NCBI GenBank assembly: GCA_945952105.1
Contig: CAMFGZ010000003.1
Coordinates: forward strand, 186,001 to 250,000
From: an uncultured Rhodospirillaceae bacterium
GTDB taxonomy: Bacteria > Pseudomonadota > Alphaproteobacteria > Reyranellales > Reyranellaceae
Direction of reading: 5' to 3'
Length of the DNA: 64,000 bases
Part shown: positions 1 through 11,246 of the stretch, piece by piece
How positions within the stretch are numbered: position 1 is the stretch's first letter
Layout of the letters: every line of letters starts with the position of its first letter
Notes under the pieces: generated by a model
Databases searched by the model: none
What the model was told of the DNA's origin: nothing
What the model saw: only the letters and a program-made list of their open reading frames with translations
Translations under genes and position numbers: made by a program

Positions 1-66
1 GGTGAGCGAGACGAGGGCGATAAGGTAGCGGCGAAGATCGGTAGGAGCAGTGGGGGCGGCGGGCAT
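1..66 (-). CDS. N-terminus of an unidentified protein (partial)
   Basis: An ATG on the minus strand at 66 opens a frame that runs without a stop off the left edge of the window. The 22 visible residues begin MPAAPTAPTDLRRY and continue into a hydrophobic stretch (LIALVSL), as at the start of a membrane protein or signal peptide. A TATAGT hexamer (minus strand, 81-76) lies 9 nt upstream of the ATG and no Shine-Dalgarno sequence is visible. Function cannot be assigned from so little sequence. Confidence 0.4.
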   Translation of the reverse strand, partial: MPAAPTAPTDLRRYLIALVSLT

Positions 67-86
67 GGCGCCGCGACTATAGCGAC

Positions 87-923
87 CTACCTGAGGCCGG
101 CGAGGAAACTCTCGACGAGGGGCGACCAGACGGAATTGCCGTTGCTCGATCCCGCGAGGCTGTGTCCGTCGCCGCCGAAGGCGCCGACCGGCTTGTACGT
201 GGCCTTGCCGCCGGCGCCGTCATAGGCATCGACCATCCGCTTGGCGAGAGACGGCTCGAAGAAGCTGTCGTTTTCGGCGTAGATCCAGAGCATCGGCACG
301 CGCGCCGTAGCGCCGTATTTCGCGGCGGCGTCGACCAGGGACCTCGGTGTGCAGTTGCCGATGCCGCCGCCCGCCAGCTTCTGGTGTCCGCCGCGCCCGC
401 CGGCGAAGTTGATCATGCCCGCCACGCCGGGCGGGTTGCGGCTCGACAGGGCGACGGTGGCCCAGCCGCCGGCGGACTGGCCGACGACGATCGTGCGATC
501 GGCTGCGACGTAGGGCTGTGCACGCATGAAGTCGAGGGTGGCCTGGATGTCGGCAGCGCCCTGAAGTCCGGCGTTGAAATAATCCGGTACCTCGCACGAG
601 CCGAAGTTCTCGGCCCAGGCGCCACCTGTTTCGCCATAGCCGCGACGCAGCGGCAGGGCGACGACATAGCCACGCGACACGAAGAACGACGACAGGGCCG
701 TAAACCTTGGCGGTTCCATCTTGGCACGCTGCGAACCATCCGCCGGCGAGCCGTGATTGATGACGACCAACGGGCTTCTCCCCTCGCCCGGGGGCCGCAT
801 GACCGTTGCGACCAGCGTGGATCCACCCGGGCCGGGGATGCGGACCACCTGCTGGCGATCCTGTGCGGCCAGCGGCCCGATGCAGAGGAAGAAGAGAAGA
901 ACTGCAATTGGACCAGGGCGCAT
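87..923 (-). CDS. exported alpha/beta hydrolase (dienelactone-hydrolase-like)
   Basis: This 278-residue serine hydrolase is predicted to be periplasmic. Residues 1-20 form a signal peptide with a hydrophobic core and an LAA/Q cleavage site. The nucleophile elbow is GQSAGG with Ser150; Asp219 (in AENDS) and His254 (in GDGHS) complete a plausible triad. An oxyanion-type NHG motif is at residues 56-58. The overall arrangement matches the dienelactone hydrolase / prolyl-oligopeptidase-like group, which acts on esters or peptides; the substrate is unknown. The gene begins 10 nt after the uvrB stop on the same strand, so it may be co-transcribed with uvrB, although nothing links it functionally to repair. 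Confidence 0.85.
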   Translation of the reverse strand: MRPGPIAVLLFFLCIGPLAAQDRQQVVRIPGPGGSTLVATVMRPPGEGRSPLVVINHGSPADGSQRAKMEPPRFTALSSFFVSRGYVVALPLRRGYGETGGAWAENFGSCEVPDYFNAGLQGAADIQATLDFMRAQPYVAADRTIVVGQSAGGWATVALSSRNPPGVAGMINFAGGRGGHQKLAGGGIGNCTPRSLVDAAAKYGATARVPMLWIYAENDSFFEPSLAKRMVDAYDGAGGKATYKPVGAFGGDGHSLAGSSNGNSVWSPLVESFLAGLR

Positions 924-932
924 CTCGACCTC

Positions 933-3128
<2,196 letters not shown>

Positions 3129-3135
3129 GGCCTCC

Positions 3136-3166
3136 ATTATATGATGCGCGCCCGCGGCTCCGGCAA
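3136..3166 (-). promoter_or_regulatory. candidate uvrB promoter
   Basis: On the minus strand a perfect TATAAT (3141-3136) lies 7 nt before the ATG at 3128. A weak -35 candidate, TTGCCG (3166-3161), is 19 nt upstream of it. If this -10 is used, transcription would start at or very near the start codon, giving a leaderless message. Confidence 0.35.
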
Positions 3167-3185
3167 TGCTAGCGTCCCGGCCGCG

Positions 3186-3917
3186 ATGCCCGACCTGCTG
3201 AGCTTTCCCTTCCTGATCTGTGCCGCCGTCGCCTGCATTGCAGGCATGGTGCGAGGCTTTGCCGGTTTCGGTGCGGCGATGCTGATGACTCCGATCTTTT
3301 CGGCCATTCACGGGCCGGCGGTCGGGGTCGCCCTCTGCCTGCTTCTGGAGATCGCGGTGGCCCTGCCGCTGGTGCCGCGCGTCCTGCCGCTCGTCGACTG
3401 GCGGCGGATCGGCCTGCTGCTCCTGGCGGCGGCGGTCGGGGTGCCCTTCGGCAATCACGTACTGACCGCGGTGGAGCCGGAGCCGATGCGCTGGGCGATC
3501 TCGGCCATCATCCTGAGCGCGGTCGCCATGCTGGCCAGCGGCTGGCGCTTTTCCGGCCGGCCGAATGCCGCCGCGACGCTCGCCGCCGGTGCCACCAGCG
3601 GCTTCCTGAACGGGCTGTCGGGCATGGCGGGGCCACCGATCGCCTTCTACTACCTCGCGGGCAACGATCCGGCGGCGTCGGTGCGCGCCAACCTCACGAC
3701 GTATTTCGTCTTCGTCGACCTGATCGCGCTCGCGGTCTTCGTGTCGCGTGATCTGATCGGCTGGAATACCGGCGTGCAGGCCTTGTTCCTGGCGCCCGCG
3801 GTCATCCTGGGCGGGTTGCTCGGCGAGCGGCTCTTTCCGCTCGCCAGCGAGACCTTCTATCGTCGTCTGGCATTGCTCCTTCTGGTCGGCGTCGCGATCG
3901 GCTCGTTGGTGATATAA
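3186..3917 (+). CDS. TauE/SafE-type (UPF0721) membrane permease
   Basis: This inner-membrane protein of about 243 residues is almost wholly hydrophobic, with roughly eight transmembrane segments in two pseudo-repeats. The glycine-rich segment after the first helix ([13 protein letters not shown]) and the repeat-2 segment with [11 protein letters not shown] are typical of the TauE/SafE family, which is linked to export of sulfite, sulfoacetate and other anions. An upstream in-frame ATG at 3141 would start only 3 nt from the uvrB start region, so ATG 3186 (MPDLLSF) is preferred. The gene is divergent from uvrB and the specific substrate is not evident. Confidence 0.85.
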   Translation: MPDLLSFPFLICAAVACIAGMVRGFAGFGAAMLMTPIFSAIHGPAVGVALCLLLEIAVALPLVPRVLPLVDWRRIGLLLLAAAVGVPFGNHVLTAVEPEPMRWAISAIILSAVAMLASGWRFSGRPNAAATLAAGATSGFLNGLSGMAGPPIAFYYLAGNDPAASVRANLTTYFVFVDLIALAVFVSRDLIGWNTGVQALFLAPAVILGGLLGERLFPLASETFYRRLALLLLVGVAIGSLVI

Positions 3918-3924
3918 GGCGGTC

Positions 3925-4626
3925 ATGAGGATCTGGGACAGGATCGTGGAAGGCATGAACGGGCTCGGTATCGCCGAGCTGTTCGGCCTGTCCTCGCCGC
4001 CGGCCGACGATGGCGGGCACCCGGGATTGCGCCAGATCGGCTTCACCATCGGCGTGATCGCGCTCGGCGCCAAGATGGCGCGCGCCGATGGCGAGGTCTC
4101 GGAAGTCGAAAGGGCGGCGTTCCGCGACTTCTTCCAGGTGCCGCCGGGCGAGGAGGCGAACGTCGAGCGCTTTTTCGACCTGGCCAAGCGCGATGCCGGC
4201 GGCTTCGAGACCTATGCCCGGCAGGTCGCCGCACTGTTTCCCGACGCGCCCGAGATCCTCGAGAACGTCATCGAAGGCCTGTTCAGCATCGCACAGGCCG
4301 ACGGCAGGATCGATGCGGCGGAAGCCGACTATCTCGCGAAGGTCGCAAGTATCTTCGGCCTGCCGAGCTCGCGCTTCGAGCGCGCGAAGGCCGCCGCGCT
4401 CGGCGTCGTGGAATGCGAGCCCTGCGTCGTGCTCGGCATCGATCCACTGGCGACCGACGAACAGATCCGCGAGGCATGGCTGCGGCAGGTGCGGGCCAAC
4501 CACCCCGACAAGCTCATGGCGCAGGGCCTGCCGGAAGAGGCGATCGCCATGGCCAGTCGCAAGCTCGCGCTGATCAACGACGCCTATGACCGGCTGCGCA
4601 AGCAGCGCGGGCTCGTCCCGGCTTGA
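3925..4626 (+). CDS. djlA: DjlA-like co-chaperone: TerB-like domain plus C-terminal J domain
   Basis: The protein has 233 residues. Residues about 35-155 form a TerB-like helical domain with two acidic ADGxxxxxE segments (ADGEVSEVE and ADGRIDAAE), as in DjlA and tellurite-resistance TerB. Residues about 165-228 form a J domain with the essential HPD at 193-195, which stimulates DnaK ATPase. E. coli DjlA has an N-terminal membrane anchor; here the N-terminus is amphipathic rather than clearly transmembrane. The stop lies 4 nt before the GTG start of ampD, suggesting one transcript. The symbol is by architecture rather than proven orthology. Confidence 0.85.
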   Translation: MRIWDRIVEGMNGLGIAELFGLSSPPADDGGHPGLRQIGFTIGVIALGAKMARADGEVSEVERAAFRDFFQVPPGEEANVERFFDLAKRDAGGFETYARQVAALFPDAPEILENVIEGLFSIAQADGRIDAAEADYLAKVASIFGLPSSRFERAKAAALGVVECEPCVVLGIDPLATDEQIREAWLRQVRANHPDKLMAQGLPEEAIAMASRKLALINDAYDRLRKQRGLVPA

Positions 4627-4630
4627 GAGC

Positions 4631-5320
4631 GTGGATTTCGTCGACCTTCCGTCGCCCAACCATGCGCCGAGACCGGACGGCGCGATCGTCGACATCCTCG
4701 TGCTTCACTACACCGAGCTTCCGCTGAAGGAATCGCTCGACATTCTGCGAGACGGGGCGCGCGAATTGCGCGTCAGCTCGCACTATGTATTGGACCTGGA
4801 CGGCACCGCCTATCGCCTGGTGCCGGAGGATCGCACCGCCTGGCATGCCGGCAAGTCGTGGTGGCGCGGCCGCGAGAGCTTGAACGCCACCTCGATCGGC
4901 ATCGAGATCGTCAACCTCCATGGCGACCGCCACGATTATCCGCGCGAGCAGATCGACGTGCTGATCGAGCTTTGCCGGGAGATCGTCGCGCGCCATCCGG
5001 CGATAGAACCGCGCAATGTCGTCGGCCATTCCGACATCGCCCCCCAGCGCAAGATCGATCCCGGTCGTCGCTTCCCCTGGAAGACGTTGGCGGAGCAGGG
5101 GATCGGTCTCTGGCCAAAGACCGGTACGCGTCCGCTCGACGGCGACTTCCACAAGGCGCTTCAGCGCTTCGGTTACGCGCCGCCGCTCGCGGTGCCGCCC
5201 AAGGAGATCGTGAAGGCCTTCCAGCGCCATTACCGGCCGGCGCAGGTCGACGGCATGATCGACCCCGAGACGCGCTCCTTGCTGGCCGGGCTGCTTGACC
5301 CGCTGGGGCGAGCGGCCTAG
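4631..5320 (+). CDS. ampD: N-acetylmuramoyl-L-alanine amidase, AmpD type
   Basis: This amidase_2 family enzyme cleaves the lactyl-amide bond between anhydro-muramic acid and the stem peptide during cytoplasmic cell-wall recycling, and so affects AmpC-type beta-lactamase signalling where present. From the GTG at 4631 it has 229 residues. Zinc ligands are His26 (LHYT), His133 (GHSDIAP) and Asp143 (IDPG). A C-terminal part after about residue 165 resembles a small peptidoglycan-binding-like helical domain. An in-frame ATG at 4586 would overlap the previous gene by 41 nt and add unconserved residues, so GTG 4631, 4 nt after the upstream stop, is preferred. Confidence 0.9.
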   Translation: MDFVDLPSPNHAPRPDGAIVDILVLHYTELPLKESLDILRDGARELRVSSHYVLDLDGTAYRLVPEDRTAWHAGKSWWRGRESLNATSIGIEIVNLHGDRHDYPREQIDVLIELCREIVARHPAIEPRNVVGHSDIAPQRKIDPGRRFPWKTLAEQGIGLWPKTGTRPLDGDFHKALQRFGYAPPLAVPPKEIVKAFQRHYRPAQVDGMIDPETRSLLAGLLDPLGRAA

Positions 5321-5331
5321 TCAGGCGCCGG

Positions 5332-5717
5332 GTCAGACGGCTGGATGACTGCACACGGTTGGGCAACCAGACGTGTGAGGAAAGTCCGGGCTCCACGGAG
5401 ACACGGTGCCGGATAACGTCCGGCGGGGGCGACCCCAGGGAAAGTGCCACAGAAAACAGACCGCCTGCCTGGCTCGCCAGGCCGGCAAGGGTGAAACGGT
5501 GGAGTAAGAGCCCACCGCGCGACCGGCAACGGAAGCGGCATGGCAAACCCCACCGGGAGCAAGACCAAATAGGGGCGACACGCCGGGTGACCGGCAGCGG
5601 TGTTTCCGCGTCGTCGCCCGGGTCGGTCGCGCGAGGCGCCCGGTAACGGGCGTCCCAGAGGAATGGTCATCCATCGCTTTCGGGCGAGGACAGAACCCGG
5701 CTTACAGGCCGTCTGAC
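5332..5717 (+). ncRNA. rnpB: RNase P RNA, bacterial class A
   Basis: The catalytic RNA of RNase P, which trims tRNA 5' leaders. The 5' end GTCAGACGGC (5332-5341) pairs with GCCGTCTGAC (5708-5717), closing helix P1. The universal core is present: GAGGAAAGTCCGGGCTCC around 5377 and the 3' partner with AGAACCCGGCTTAC at about 5691-5704, which together form P4, plus the CACAGAAAACAGACCGCC segment near 5446. The length of 386 nt is normal. A T-rich run follows at 5718-5727. It lies directly upstream of mraZ, an arrangement seen in other alphaproteobacteria. Confidence 0.96.
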
Positions 5718-5831
5718 TCCTTTTTCCTCCGTCCCAAACACCTCAAACACAATCCCTTGCGTTTGCATGCAGCGAGCGCACAATAGATGTTGTGGCTAAG
5801 CCTTTCAGATTCCTTGTGGATTCTTCCCTTT

Positions 5832-5837
5832 GATAAT
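5832..5837 (+). promoter_or_regulatory. candidate -10 of the mraZ/dcw promoter
   Basis: GATAAT (five of six matches to TATAAT), preceded by T, lies 4 nt upstream of the MraZ-type operator. No good -35 is visible at 16-18 nt; TTGTGG at 5814-5819 is only 12 nt away. Elsewhere in the 5718-5935 leader I see only another weak pair, TTGCGT (5757) with ACAATA (5780). Confidence 0.4.
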
Positions 5838-5840
5838 TGC

Positions 5841-5880
5841 ATCCCTGGGTTTCCCATGGTATCCCATTGTATCCCGTGTA
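5841..5880 (+). promoter_or_regulatory. MraZ operator: four 10-bp direct repeats
   Basis: CCC triplets occur at 5843, 5853, 5863 and 5873, each preceded by T, giving four copies of (A/T)TCCC-N5 in exact 10-bp phase. On the other strand this reads GGGA/TGGGA boxes separated by 5 nt. In E. coli, MraZ binds tandem TGGG-type boxes with 5-nt spacers just upstream of its own gene and represses the dcw operon. Here the array lies between a candidate -10 and the mraZ start, as expected for autoregulation. The assignment to MraZ is by analogy. Confidence 0.75.
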
Positions 5881-5935
5881 ACAGACGACGCAGGGGCGTG
5901 GGGCACCTGCAGCGGGTCTAGAGGGGAGATGGGCC

Positions 5936-6415
5936 GTGGCATTCCGGTCCGAGATCCTGATCAAGCTGGACAAGAAAGGCCGGGTTCTGTTGCCCGCGGC
6001 TTTTCGCGACGAACTGCCTGCCGACGATCGTGGCGCGTTCGTGCTCTATCATTCCCCCACGATTCCCGGACTGGTGAACGGCAACTCCCGGGCAGGCTTC
6101 GATGCCATGCTGGACCGCCTGCGCGCCGAAGCGCTGGGACCGAAGGGCTCGCTGAAGGTCGCCCTCGACGACGAGGCGTTCGATCCGGCGGGCTATCTTT
6201 CGGCCGGCGCCCGCACCGTTTCGCTTGAGCCCGACGGCCGCTTCACGATGCCGGCCGAGTTCGTCCAGACTCTCGACGCGACCGACGGCGTCATGCTGGT
6301 CGGCAAGGTCGAGAAGTTCCAGCTCTGGAATCCCGCCCGCTGGCAGGCGCGCCGCGATGCCGAGCGCGAGAAGATGGCGGCGTTCGTGCGTGGCCTGAGC
6401 GGAGGCGACGCATGA
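5936..6415 (+). CDS. mraZ: transcriptional regulator MraZ
   Basis: MraZ is a double AbrB/SpoVT-fold DNA-binding protein that forms a ring and controls the division and cell-wall cluster. The protein has 159 residues with two similar halves: [13 protein letters not shown] near residue 12 and [12 protein letters not shown] near residue 99, each the family signature. The start is GTG at 5936, supported by GAGGGGAG at 5921-5928, 7 nt upstream. The stop overlaps the rsmH start by ATGA. The operator array about 60 nt upstream predicts autoregulation. Confidence 0.95.
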   Translation: MAFRSEILIKLDKKGRVLLPAAFRDELPADDRGAFVLYHSPTIPGLVNGNSRAGFDAMLDRLRAEALGPKGSLKVALDDEAFDPAGYLSAGARTVSLEPDGRFTMPAEFVQTLDATDGVMLVGKVEKFQLWNPARWQARRDAEREKMAAFVRGLSGGDA

Positions 6416-7359
6416 TTGGCGTTCGCCACATTCCAGTGATGGCCCGCGAGGTCGTCGATGCGCTACAGCCGCGCGACGGCGGTCGCTATCTCGACGGCAC
6501 GTTCGGCGCCGGCGGCTACACCGCCGCCATGCTCGATCGCGCCGATTGCCAGGTGATCGCCATCGATCGCGATCCCGACGCGATTGCCGCCGGCCGGGAG
6601 CTGGCGGAGCGTTATGCGCCGCGCCTGCGCCTGATCGAGGGCCGCTTCGGCGACATGGCCGAGCTTCTGTCGGCCGAAGGTGTCGAGGATGTAGACGGCG
6701 TGGCGCTCGATCTCGGCGTCTCGTCGATGCAGTTCGACCAGGCCGATCGCGGCTTCTCCTTCCGTGCCTCCGGTCCGCTCGACATGCGCATGGAGAGGAC
6801 CGGGCAATCGGCGGCGGATCTCGTGAACGAGGCCGACGAAGCGGAGCTTGCCGACATCATCTGGCGCTACGGCGAGGAGCGTCGCAGCCGCCGCGTCGCG
6901 CGCAACATCGTCGAGGCGCGCCGTGCCAGGCGCATCGAAACCACCGGCGAGCTGGCCGAGATTGTGCGTCGCGCGGTCGGTCCGCAGGGCAGGGACGAAA
7001 GCGATCCCGCGACCCGCACCTTTCAGGCGCTGCGCATCGCCGTGAACGACGAGCTGGGCGAACTCGAGCGCGGCCTTGCCGCGGCCGAGCAGGTGTTGGC
7101 CCCGGGTGGCCGGCTGGCCGTGGTGTCGTTCCATTCGCTGGAAGACCGCGCCGTAAAGGAATTCGTCCGCGCCCGCGCCGGCCGCACGCCGGGCCCGTCG
7201 CGCCATGCACCGCCGAGTGCCGGGGCGCGCGCCGCGACGCTGCGCGATCTTTCGCGCAAGCCGGTCCTGCCGTCCGACGGGGAAGTCGCGGGCAACCCGC
7301 GCGCCCGGTCGGCTCGCCTGCGCGTCGCCGAGAAGCTCGGCGCGGGAGGCCGTGCATGA
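6412..7359 (+). CDS. rsmH: 16S rRNA (cytosine(1402)-N4)-methyltransferase
   Basis: RsmH (MraW) methylates N4 of C1402 in the 16S rRNA decoding centre using S-adenosylmethionine. The 315-residue protein starts with HIPVM, the usual family opening, and has the SAM loop [10 protein letters not shown] (28-37) with the acidic ribose-binding residue near Asp52. The GVSSMQFD and later SFHSLEDR motifs are diagnostic. The start overlaps the mraZ stop (ATGA) and the stop overlaps the ftsL start, so translation is probably coupled. Confidence 0.97.
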   Translation: MIGVRHIPVMAREVVDALQPRDGGRYLDGTFGAGGYTAAMLDRADCQVIAIDRDPDAIAAGRELAERYAPRLRLIEGRFGDMAELLSAEGVEDVDGVALDLGVSSMQFDQADRGFSFRASGPLDMRMERTGQSAADLVNEADEAELADIIWRYGEERRSRRVARNIVEARRARRIETTGELAEIVRRAVGPQGRDESDPATRTFQALRIAVNDELGELERGLAAAEQVLAPGGRLAVVSFHSLEDRAVKEFVRARAGRTPGPSRHAPPSAGARAATLRDLSRKPVLPSDGEVAGNPRARSARLRVAEKLGAGGRA

Positions 7360-7910
7360 TCCATCGCGGCCTCCTGTTCTGGTCGGTCGCCGCCGTCGCC
7401 ACGGCCGTGGGTCTGTTCACCGTGAAATACAAGGTGCAGGACCTCGAGGAGCGTATCGACCGCACCAACCAGAAGATCATCGAGAGCCAGCAGGCGACGC
7501 ACATCCTGCGCGTCGAATGGGCTCACCTGAACGAGTCCGAGCGCATCGAGCTGCTCGCCCAGAAACATCTCAAGCTCGAGTCGGCCTCCATCAAGCAGGT
7601 CGTCCGACTCGATCAGCTCAAACCCGAATCTGTCCCCCCGCGGCGCGAAGCACCACTCCCTTCCCCCCCACGAACGGGCAACGACGTCCCCTCGTCGACT
7701 TTGCCCGGTGGTGGTGCCCGCGTCGCAGCGGAGGCCGGCAGCCCCTCGCCGGCCTCCGCACCCCTTTCCAAGCGTACCCCCGGACCCACGACGCCCCCTC
7801 GACCGGCCCAGATACAAGAGCCGGCAACATCGGGTCCGGTTGGCGACGGCCAGAGCGCCGCAGTCTCCATCGATGACATCCTCTCGCGAAAAGAAGGGGG
7901 TTCACGATGA
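7356..7910 (+). CDS. ftsL: cell division protein FtsL, with long C-terminal tail
   Basis: FtsL is a bitopic divisome protein acting with FtsB/DivIC and FtsQ to activate FtsWI. The product has 184 residues: a short cytoplasmic N-terminus, one transmembrane helix at about 7-23, then a heptad-rich coiled coil (about 24-75) ending in the HLKLE segment seen in many FtsL proteins. The remaining roughly 100 residues are Pro/Ser/Ala-rich and look disordered, making it considerably longer than the usual 90-130 residues. The start overlaps the rsmH stop and the end overlaps ftsI, both by ATGA. Identification rests on position plus topology because the family is poorly conserved. Confidence 0.88.
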   Translation: MIHRGLLFWSVAAVATAVGLFTVKYKVQDLEERIDRTNQKIIESQQATHILRVEWAHLNESERIELLAQKHLKLESASIKQVVRLDQLKPESVPPRREAPLPSPPRTGNDVPSSTLPGGGARVAAEAGSPSPASAPLSKRTPGPTTPPRPAQIQEPATSGPVGDGQSAAVSIDDILSRKEGGSR

Positions 7911-9772
7911 GGCTGTGGCGAAAGTCTGCCTCGCCCGAACCGGCCGCCGCGGAAAACGCGGCGGCCGGCGCGCGTTACGCCTCGGCCAAGGAGCGGCTGA
8001 AGGGCGATGCGCAGGAGACCGCCCGGCAGCGCCTGATGATCGCCTCGGTGATCTTTGGCATCGCCTTCACCGCGGTCGGTCTGCGGATGGGCTACGTGTC
8101 GCTGCTGCGCGACGGTGCCGAGCCGACGCAGCGCGTCGCGGCCCGCGGCGGCTCGATCCAGTCCGAGCGCGCCGATATCGTTGATCGTAACGGCGCCGTG
8201 CTGGCGACGTCGGTCCCGGTCATGTCGGCCTTCGTCAATCCGCACCTGCTGCTCGACCCGCAGGAAGCCGCGCGCAAGATCGTGACGGCGCTGCCGGACC
8301 TCAAGTACGACGATGTCCGCGAGAAGCTCGAAGGGGACCGGACCTTCGTCTGGATCAAGCGAGGCCTCAGCCCGCGCGAGCATGACCGCGTCAACCGCCT
8401 CGGCATTCCGGGCCTCGAATTCCAGGCCGAGGAGCGGCGCATCTATCCGCAGGGCACGGCGGCGGCGCACATCCTCGGCTACGCCAGCGTCGACAATACG
8501 GGCCTCGCGGGCATGGAGCGCTACTTCGACCAGCAGCTCCAGAGCGGCGAGACCGTGCAGCTTTCCATCGACCTGCGCCTGCAGCGTATCGTCGAGCGGG
8601 AAATCGCGCGCGCCGTCCAGAAATTCTCGGCGATCGGCGCCACGGCCATCGTGATGGATGCGACCAACGGCGAGGTCCTCGCCATGGCGTCGCTGCCCAC
8701 CTACAACCCCAACAGCACCCGGACGCTGACCAACGAGGCGCTTTTCAATCGCGCCACGCTCGGCGTCTACGAGCAGGGATCGACCTTCAAGATCTTCAAC
8801 ACGGCGATGGCGCTCGATTCGGGCAAGATTTCGATGACCAGCGTCTTCGACGCGACGTCGCCGATCAAGATCGACCGCTTCACGATCAACGACGACCACG
8901 CCCAGCGCCGTCCTCTGTCGGTGCCCGAGATCTTCAAGTACTCGTCTAACATCGGCTCGGCGAAGATGGCGGTCGACGTCATGGGCCCGGAGGGCCAGCG
9001 TGCCTTCTTCGACAAGATCGGCTTCCTGAAGCCGGTCACGACCCAGCTTCCCGAAGTCGCCGCACCGCTCTGGCCGCGTCACTGGATGAAGATCAACACC
9101 ATGACCATCGCCTTCGGTCACGGCATCTCGGTGACGCCGCTGCATCTGGCGATGGGCTCTGCCGCGATGGTCAACGGCGGCATCCTCTACCAGCCCTCGC
9201 TGGTCAAGCGCACGGCCGCCAGCGACAAGGGCCGTCGCGTCATTCAGCAGAAGACCTCGGTCAACATGCGCCAGTTGCTGCGCCTGAACGCCGTCGAGGG
9301 AACGGGCAAGAATGCCAACGTCCCAGGCTACGAGGTCGGCGGCAAGACCGGTACGGCCGAGAAGCCGGGACGTGGCGGCTACCGCCAGAAAGCGCTTATC
9401 AGTTCCTTCGTCGGTGCGTTCCCGATGAACGACCCGAAGTTCATCGTCATCGTCTCGCTCGACGAGCCGAAGGGCCTTCCAGAGACCGGTGGCTATGCGA
9501 CCGCCGGCTGGGTCGCGGCACCGTCGGTCAAGGTGATCATCGAACAGATCGTGTCGCTCTACGGCATCCTGCCCGGCGACCTGAAGGAGGGCCTGCCTCC
9601 GATCGAGATCGCCTCGACTCCGGTGCCGGCCCCCGTCGTTCCGGCGCAGGTCGTGCCGGCGAGCGTGCGTCGCTCGCCCGGCGATCATCGCAAGGCCCTG
9701 CCGGTCCGCCCGGCCCCTGGTCAGACGGCGGCGGCACCCGGTCCGGGAGTGCGCCGCGTTGCGTCTGAGTGA
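7907..9772 (+). CDS. ftsI: peptidoglycan transpeptidase FtsI (PBP3)
   Basis: This class B penicillin-binding protein is the septal D,D-transpeptidase that cross-links new peptidoglycan with FtsW. It has 621 residues: a cytoplasmic tail, a transmembrane anchor at about 42-64, a pedestal domain, and the transpeptidase domain with active-site STFK (Ser292-Lys295), SSN (346-348) and KTGT (480-483). The last about 65 residues form a Pro/Ala/Val-rich tail not needed for catalysis. The start ATG overlaps the ftsL stop by ATGA. Confidence 0.97.
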   Translation: MRLWRKSASPEPAAAENAAAGARYASAKERLKGDAQETARQRLMIASVIFGIAFTAVGLRMGYVSLLRDGAEPTQRVAARGGSIQSERADIVDRNGAVLATSVPVMSAFVNPHLLLDPQEAARKIVTALPDLKYDDVREKLEGDRTFVWIKRGLSPREHDRVNRLGIPGLEFQAEERRIYPQGTAAAHILGYASVDNTGLAGMERYFDQQLQSGETVQLSIDLRLQRIVEREIARAVQKFSAIGATAIVMDATNGEVLAMASLPTYNPNSTRTLTNEALFNRATLGVYEQGSTFKIFNTAMALDSGKISMTSVFDATSPIKIDRFTINDDHAQRRPLSVPEIFKYSSNIGSAKMAVDVMGPEGQRAFFDKIGFLKPVTTQLPEVAAPLWPRHWMKINTMTIAFGHGISVTPLHLAMGSAAMVNGGILYQPSLVKRTAASDKGRRVIQQKTSVNMRQLLRLNAVEGTGKNANVPGYEVGGKTGTAEKPGRGGYRQKALISSFVGAFPMNDPKFIVIVSLDEPKGLPETGGYATAGWVAAPSVKVIIEQIVSLYGILPGDLKEGLPPIEIASTPVPAPVVPAQVVPASVRRSPGDHRKALPVRPAPGQTAAAPGPGVRRVASE

Positions 9773-11246
9773 GCTCATGCGCCGGAGCGCAGACGCGACC
9801 ACGATTTCTCCCGCGCTGCCGCGCGATCCCATTCTCGCCGGACTGACGCTCGATTCGCGCAAGGTCCGGCCCGGCTATCTCTTCGCGGCACTGTCGGGCA
9901 GTCATCAGGACGGTGCCACCTTCGTGACCGATGCGGTGAAACGCGGTGCGGTGGCGATCCTTGCGGCGCCCGACGCGGCTCTGCCGCCGCTCGATCCGGC
10001 CATCGTGGTCGTGCGCGATGCCAACCCGCGCCGTCGCGTCGCGCTGATGGCCTCTGCCTTCGCCGGCTTGCAGCCCGCCGTCATTGCCGCCGTCACCGGC
10101 ACCAATGGCAAGTCCTCGACGGTGCATTTTGTGCGCCAGATCTGGGAACGCATGGGCCTGAAGGCCGCCAGCGTCGGAACGCTGGGCATCGTGTCGCCGG
10201 GTCTCGCGCGGGACGGGGGGCTGACGACGCCCGATCCGGTCCAGCTTCACGAGGACCTTGCGACGCTGGCGCGCGAGGGCGTATCGCATCTCGCCATCGA
10301 GGCGTCGAGCCACGGCATCGACCAGTCCCGGCTCGACGGGCTTCGTCTTGCCGCGGCGGCCTTCACGAACCTGACGCACGAACATCTCGACTATCACCGC
10401 TCGATGGATGCGTACTTCGCGGCCAAGGCGCGCCTGTTCGACGTGCTGCTGCCGCCCAACAGCACGGCCGTCGTCAATGCCGACAGCGACCGTGCCGAGG
10501 CGCTGGGCGCGCTGTGCCGCAGCCGCGGCATCCGCTTCTGGACCTATGGCGCGAAGGGCAGCGAGTTCCGTCTCCTCAAGGACGATCCGACGCCGACCGG
10601 CCAGCGCCTTTCGCTCGAAGTCATGGGCACGCGCCACGAGGTCGACCTGCCGCTGGTCGGCGGCTTCCAGGCCTCGAATGCGCTCGCCGCCCTCGGCCTC
10701 GTCGTCGCCACGGGAGGCGATCCGGCGCGTGCCGTCGGCGCTCTCACCCATCTGACGGGGGCGCCCGGCCGGCTGCAGCTCGTGGCCCGTCATCGCACGG
10801 GCGCGGCCGTCTATGTGGACTATGCCCACAAGCCCGAGGCTCTGGAGACGGTGCTGCGCACCTTGCGGCCCTTCGCGCGGGGCAGGCTCGTCGTCGTCTT
10901 CGGCTGCGGCGGCGACCGCGACCGTGCCAAGCGGCCGGTGATGGGCGAGATCGCGACCCGTCTTGCCGACCTTGCGATCGTCACCGACGACAATCCGCGC
11001 AGCGAGGAGCCGGCCGCGATCCGCGCCGAGATCGTGCGTGGCATCGCCGACGATCGCCGCAACTGGATCGAGATCTCCAATGGCCGTCACGCCGCCATCG
11101 CAGCCGGCATGGAAGCTTTGTCGAGTGCCGACGACCTGCTGCTGATCGCCGGCAAGGGCCACGAGACCGGCCAGACGATCAAGGGCGTCACGCATCATTT
11201 CGACGATGCGGAAGAGGCGCGCGCCCTGGCCGGGGGCGCTGCATGA
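9759..11246 (+). CDS. murE: UDP-MurNAc-L-Ala-D-Glu:meso-DAP ligase MurE
   Basis: MurE adds the third stem-peptide residue in the cytoplasm using ATP. The protein has 495 residues, with the N-terminal LSEL and DSR (32-34) uridine-binding region, the ATP loop TGTNGKSS (113-120), and the DNPR motif (411-414), which indicates meso-diaminopimelate rather than lysine. I start it at TTG 9759, which gives the typical MRLSEL opening and has GGGAG 9 nt upstream; it overlaps ftsI by 14 nt. The alternative ATG 9777 would lie just after the ftsI stop. The stop overlaps murF by ATGA. Confidence 0.95.
   Translation: MRLSELMRRSADATTISPALPRDPILAGLTLDSRKVRPGYLFAALSGSHQDGATFVTDAVKRGAVAILAAPDAALPPLDPAIVVVRDANPRRRVALMASAFAGLQPAVIAAVTGTNGKSSTVHFVRQIWERMGLKAASVGTLGIVSPGLARDGGLTTPDPVQLHEDLATLAREGVSHLAIEASSHGIDQSRLDGLRLAAAAFTNLTHEHLDYHRSMDAYFAAKARLFDVLLPPNSTAVVNADSDRAEALGALCRSRGIRFWTYGAKGSEFRLLKDDPTPTGQRLSLEVMGTRHEVDLPLVGGFQASNALAALGLVVATGGDPARAVGALTHLTGAPGRLQLVARHRTGAAVYVDYAHKPEALETVLRTLRPFARGRLVVVFGCGGDRDRAKRPVMGEIATRLADLAIVTDDNPRSEEPAAIRAEIVRGIADDRRNWIEISNGRHAAIAAGMEALSSADDLLLIAGKGHETGQTIKGVTHHFDDAEEARALAGGAA

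Noticed and set aside
5743..5973. A 76-codon minus-strand frame over the mraZ leader
   Set aside because: It covers the operator and promoter region and has no ribosome-binding site or recognisable sequence.
7613..9862. A 749-codon minus-strand frame across ftsL, ftsI and murE
   Set aside because: It spans three well-supported genes on the other strand and gives Arg-rich low-complexity sequence.
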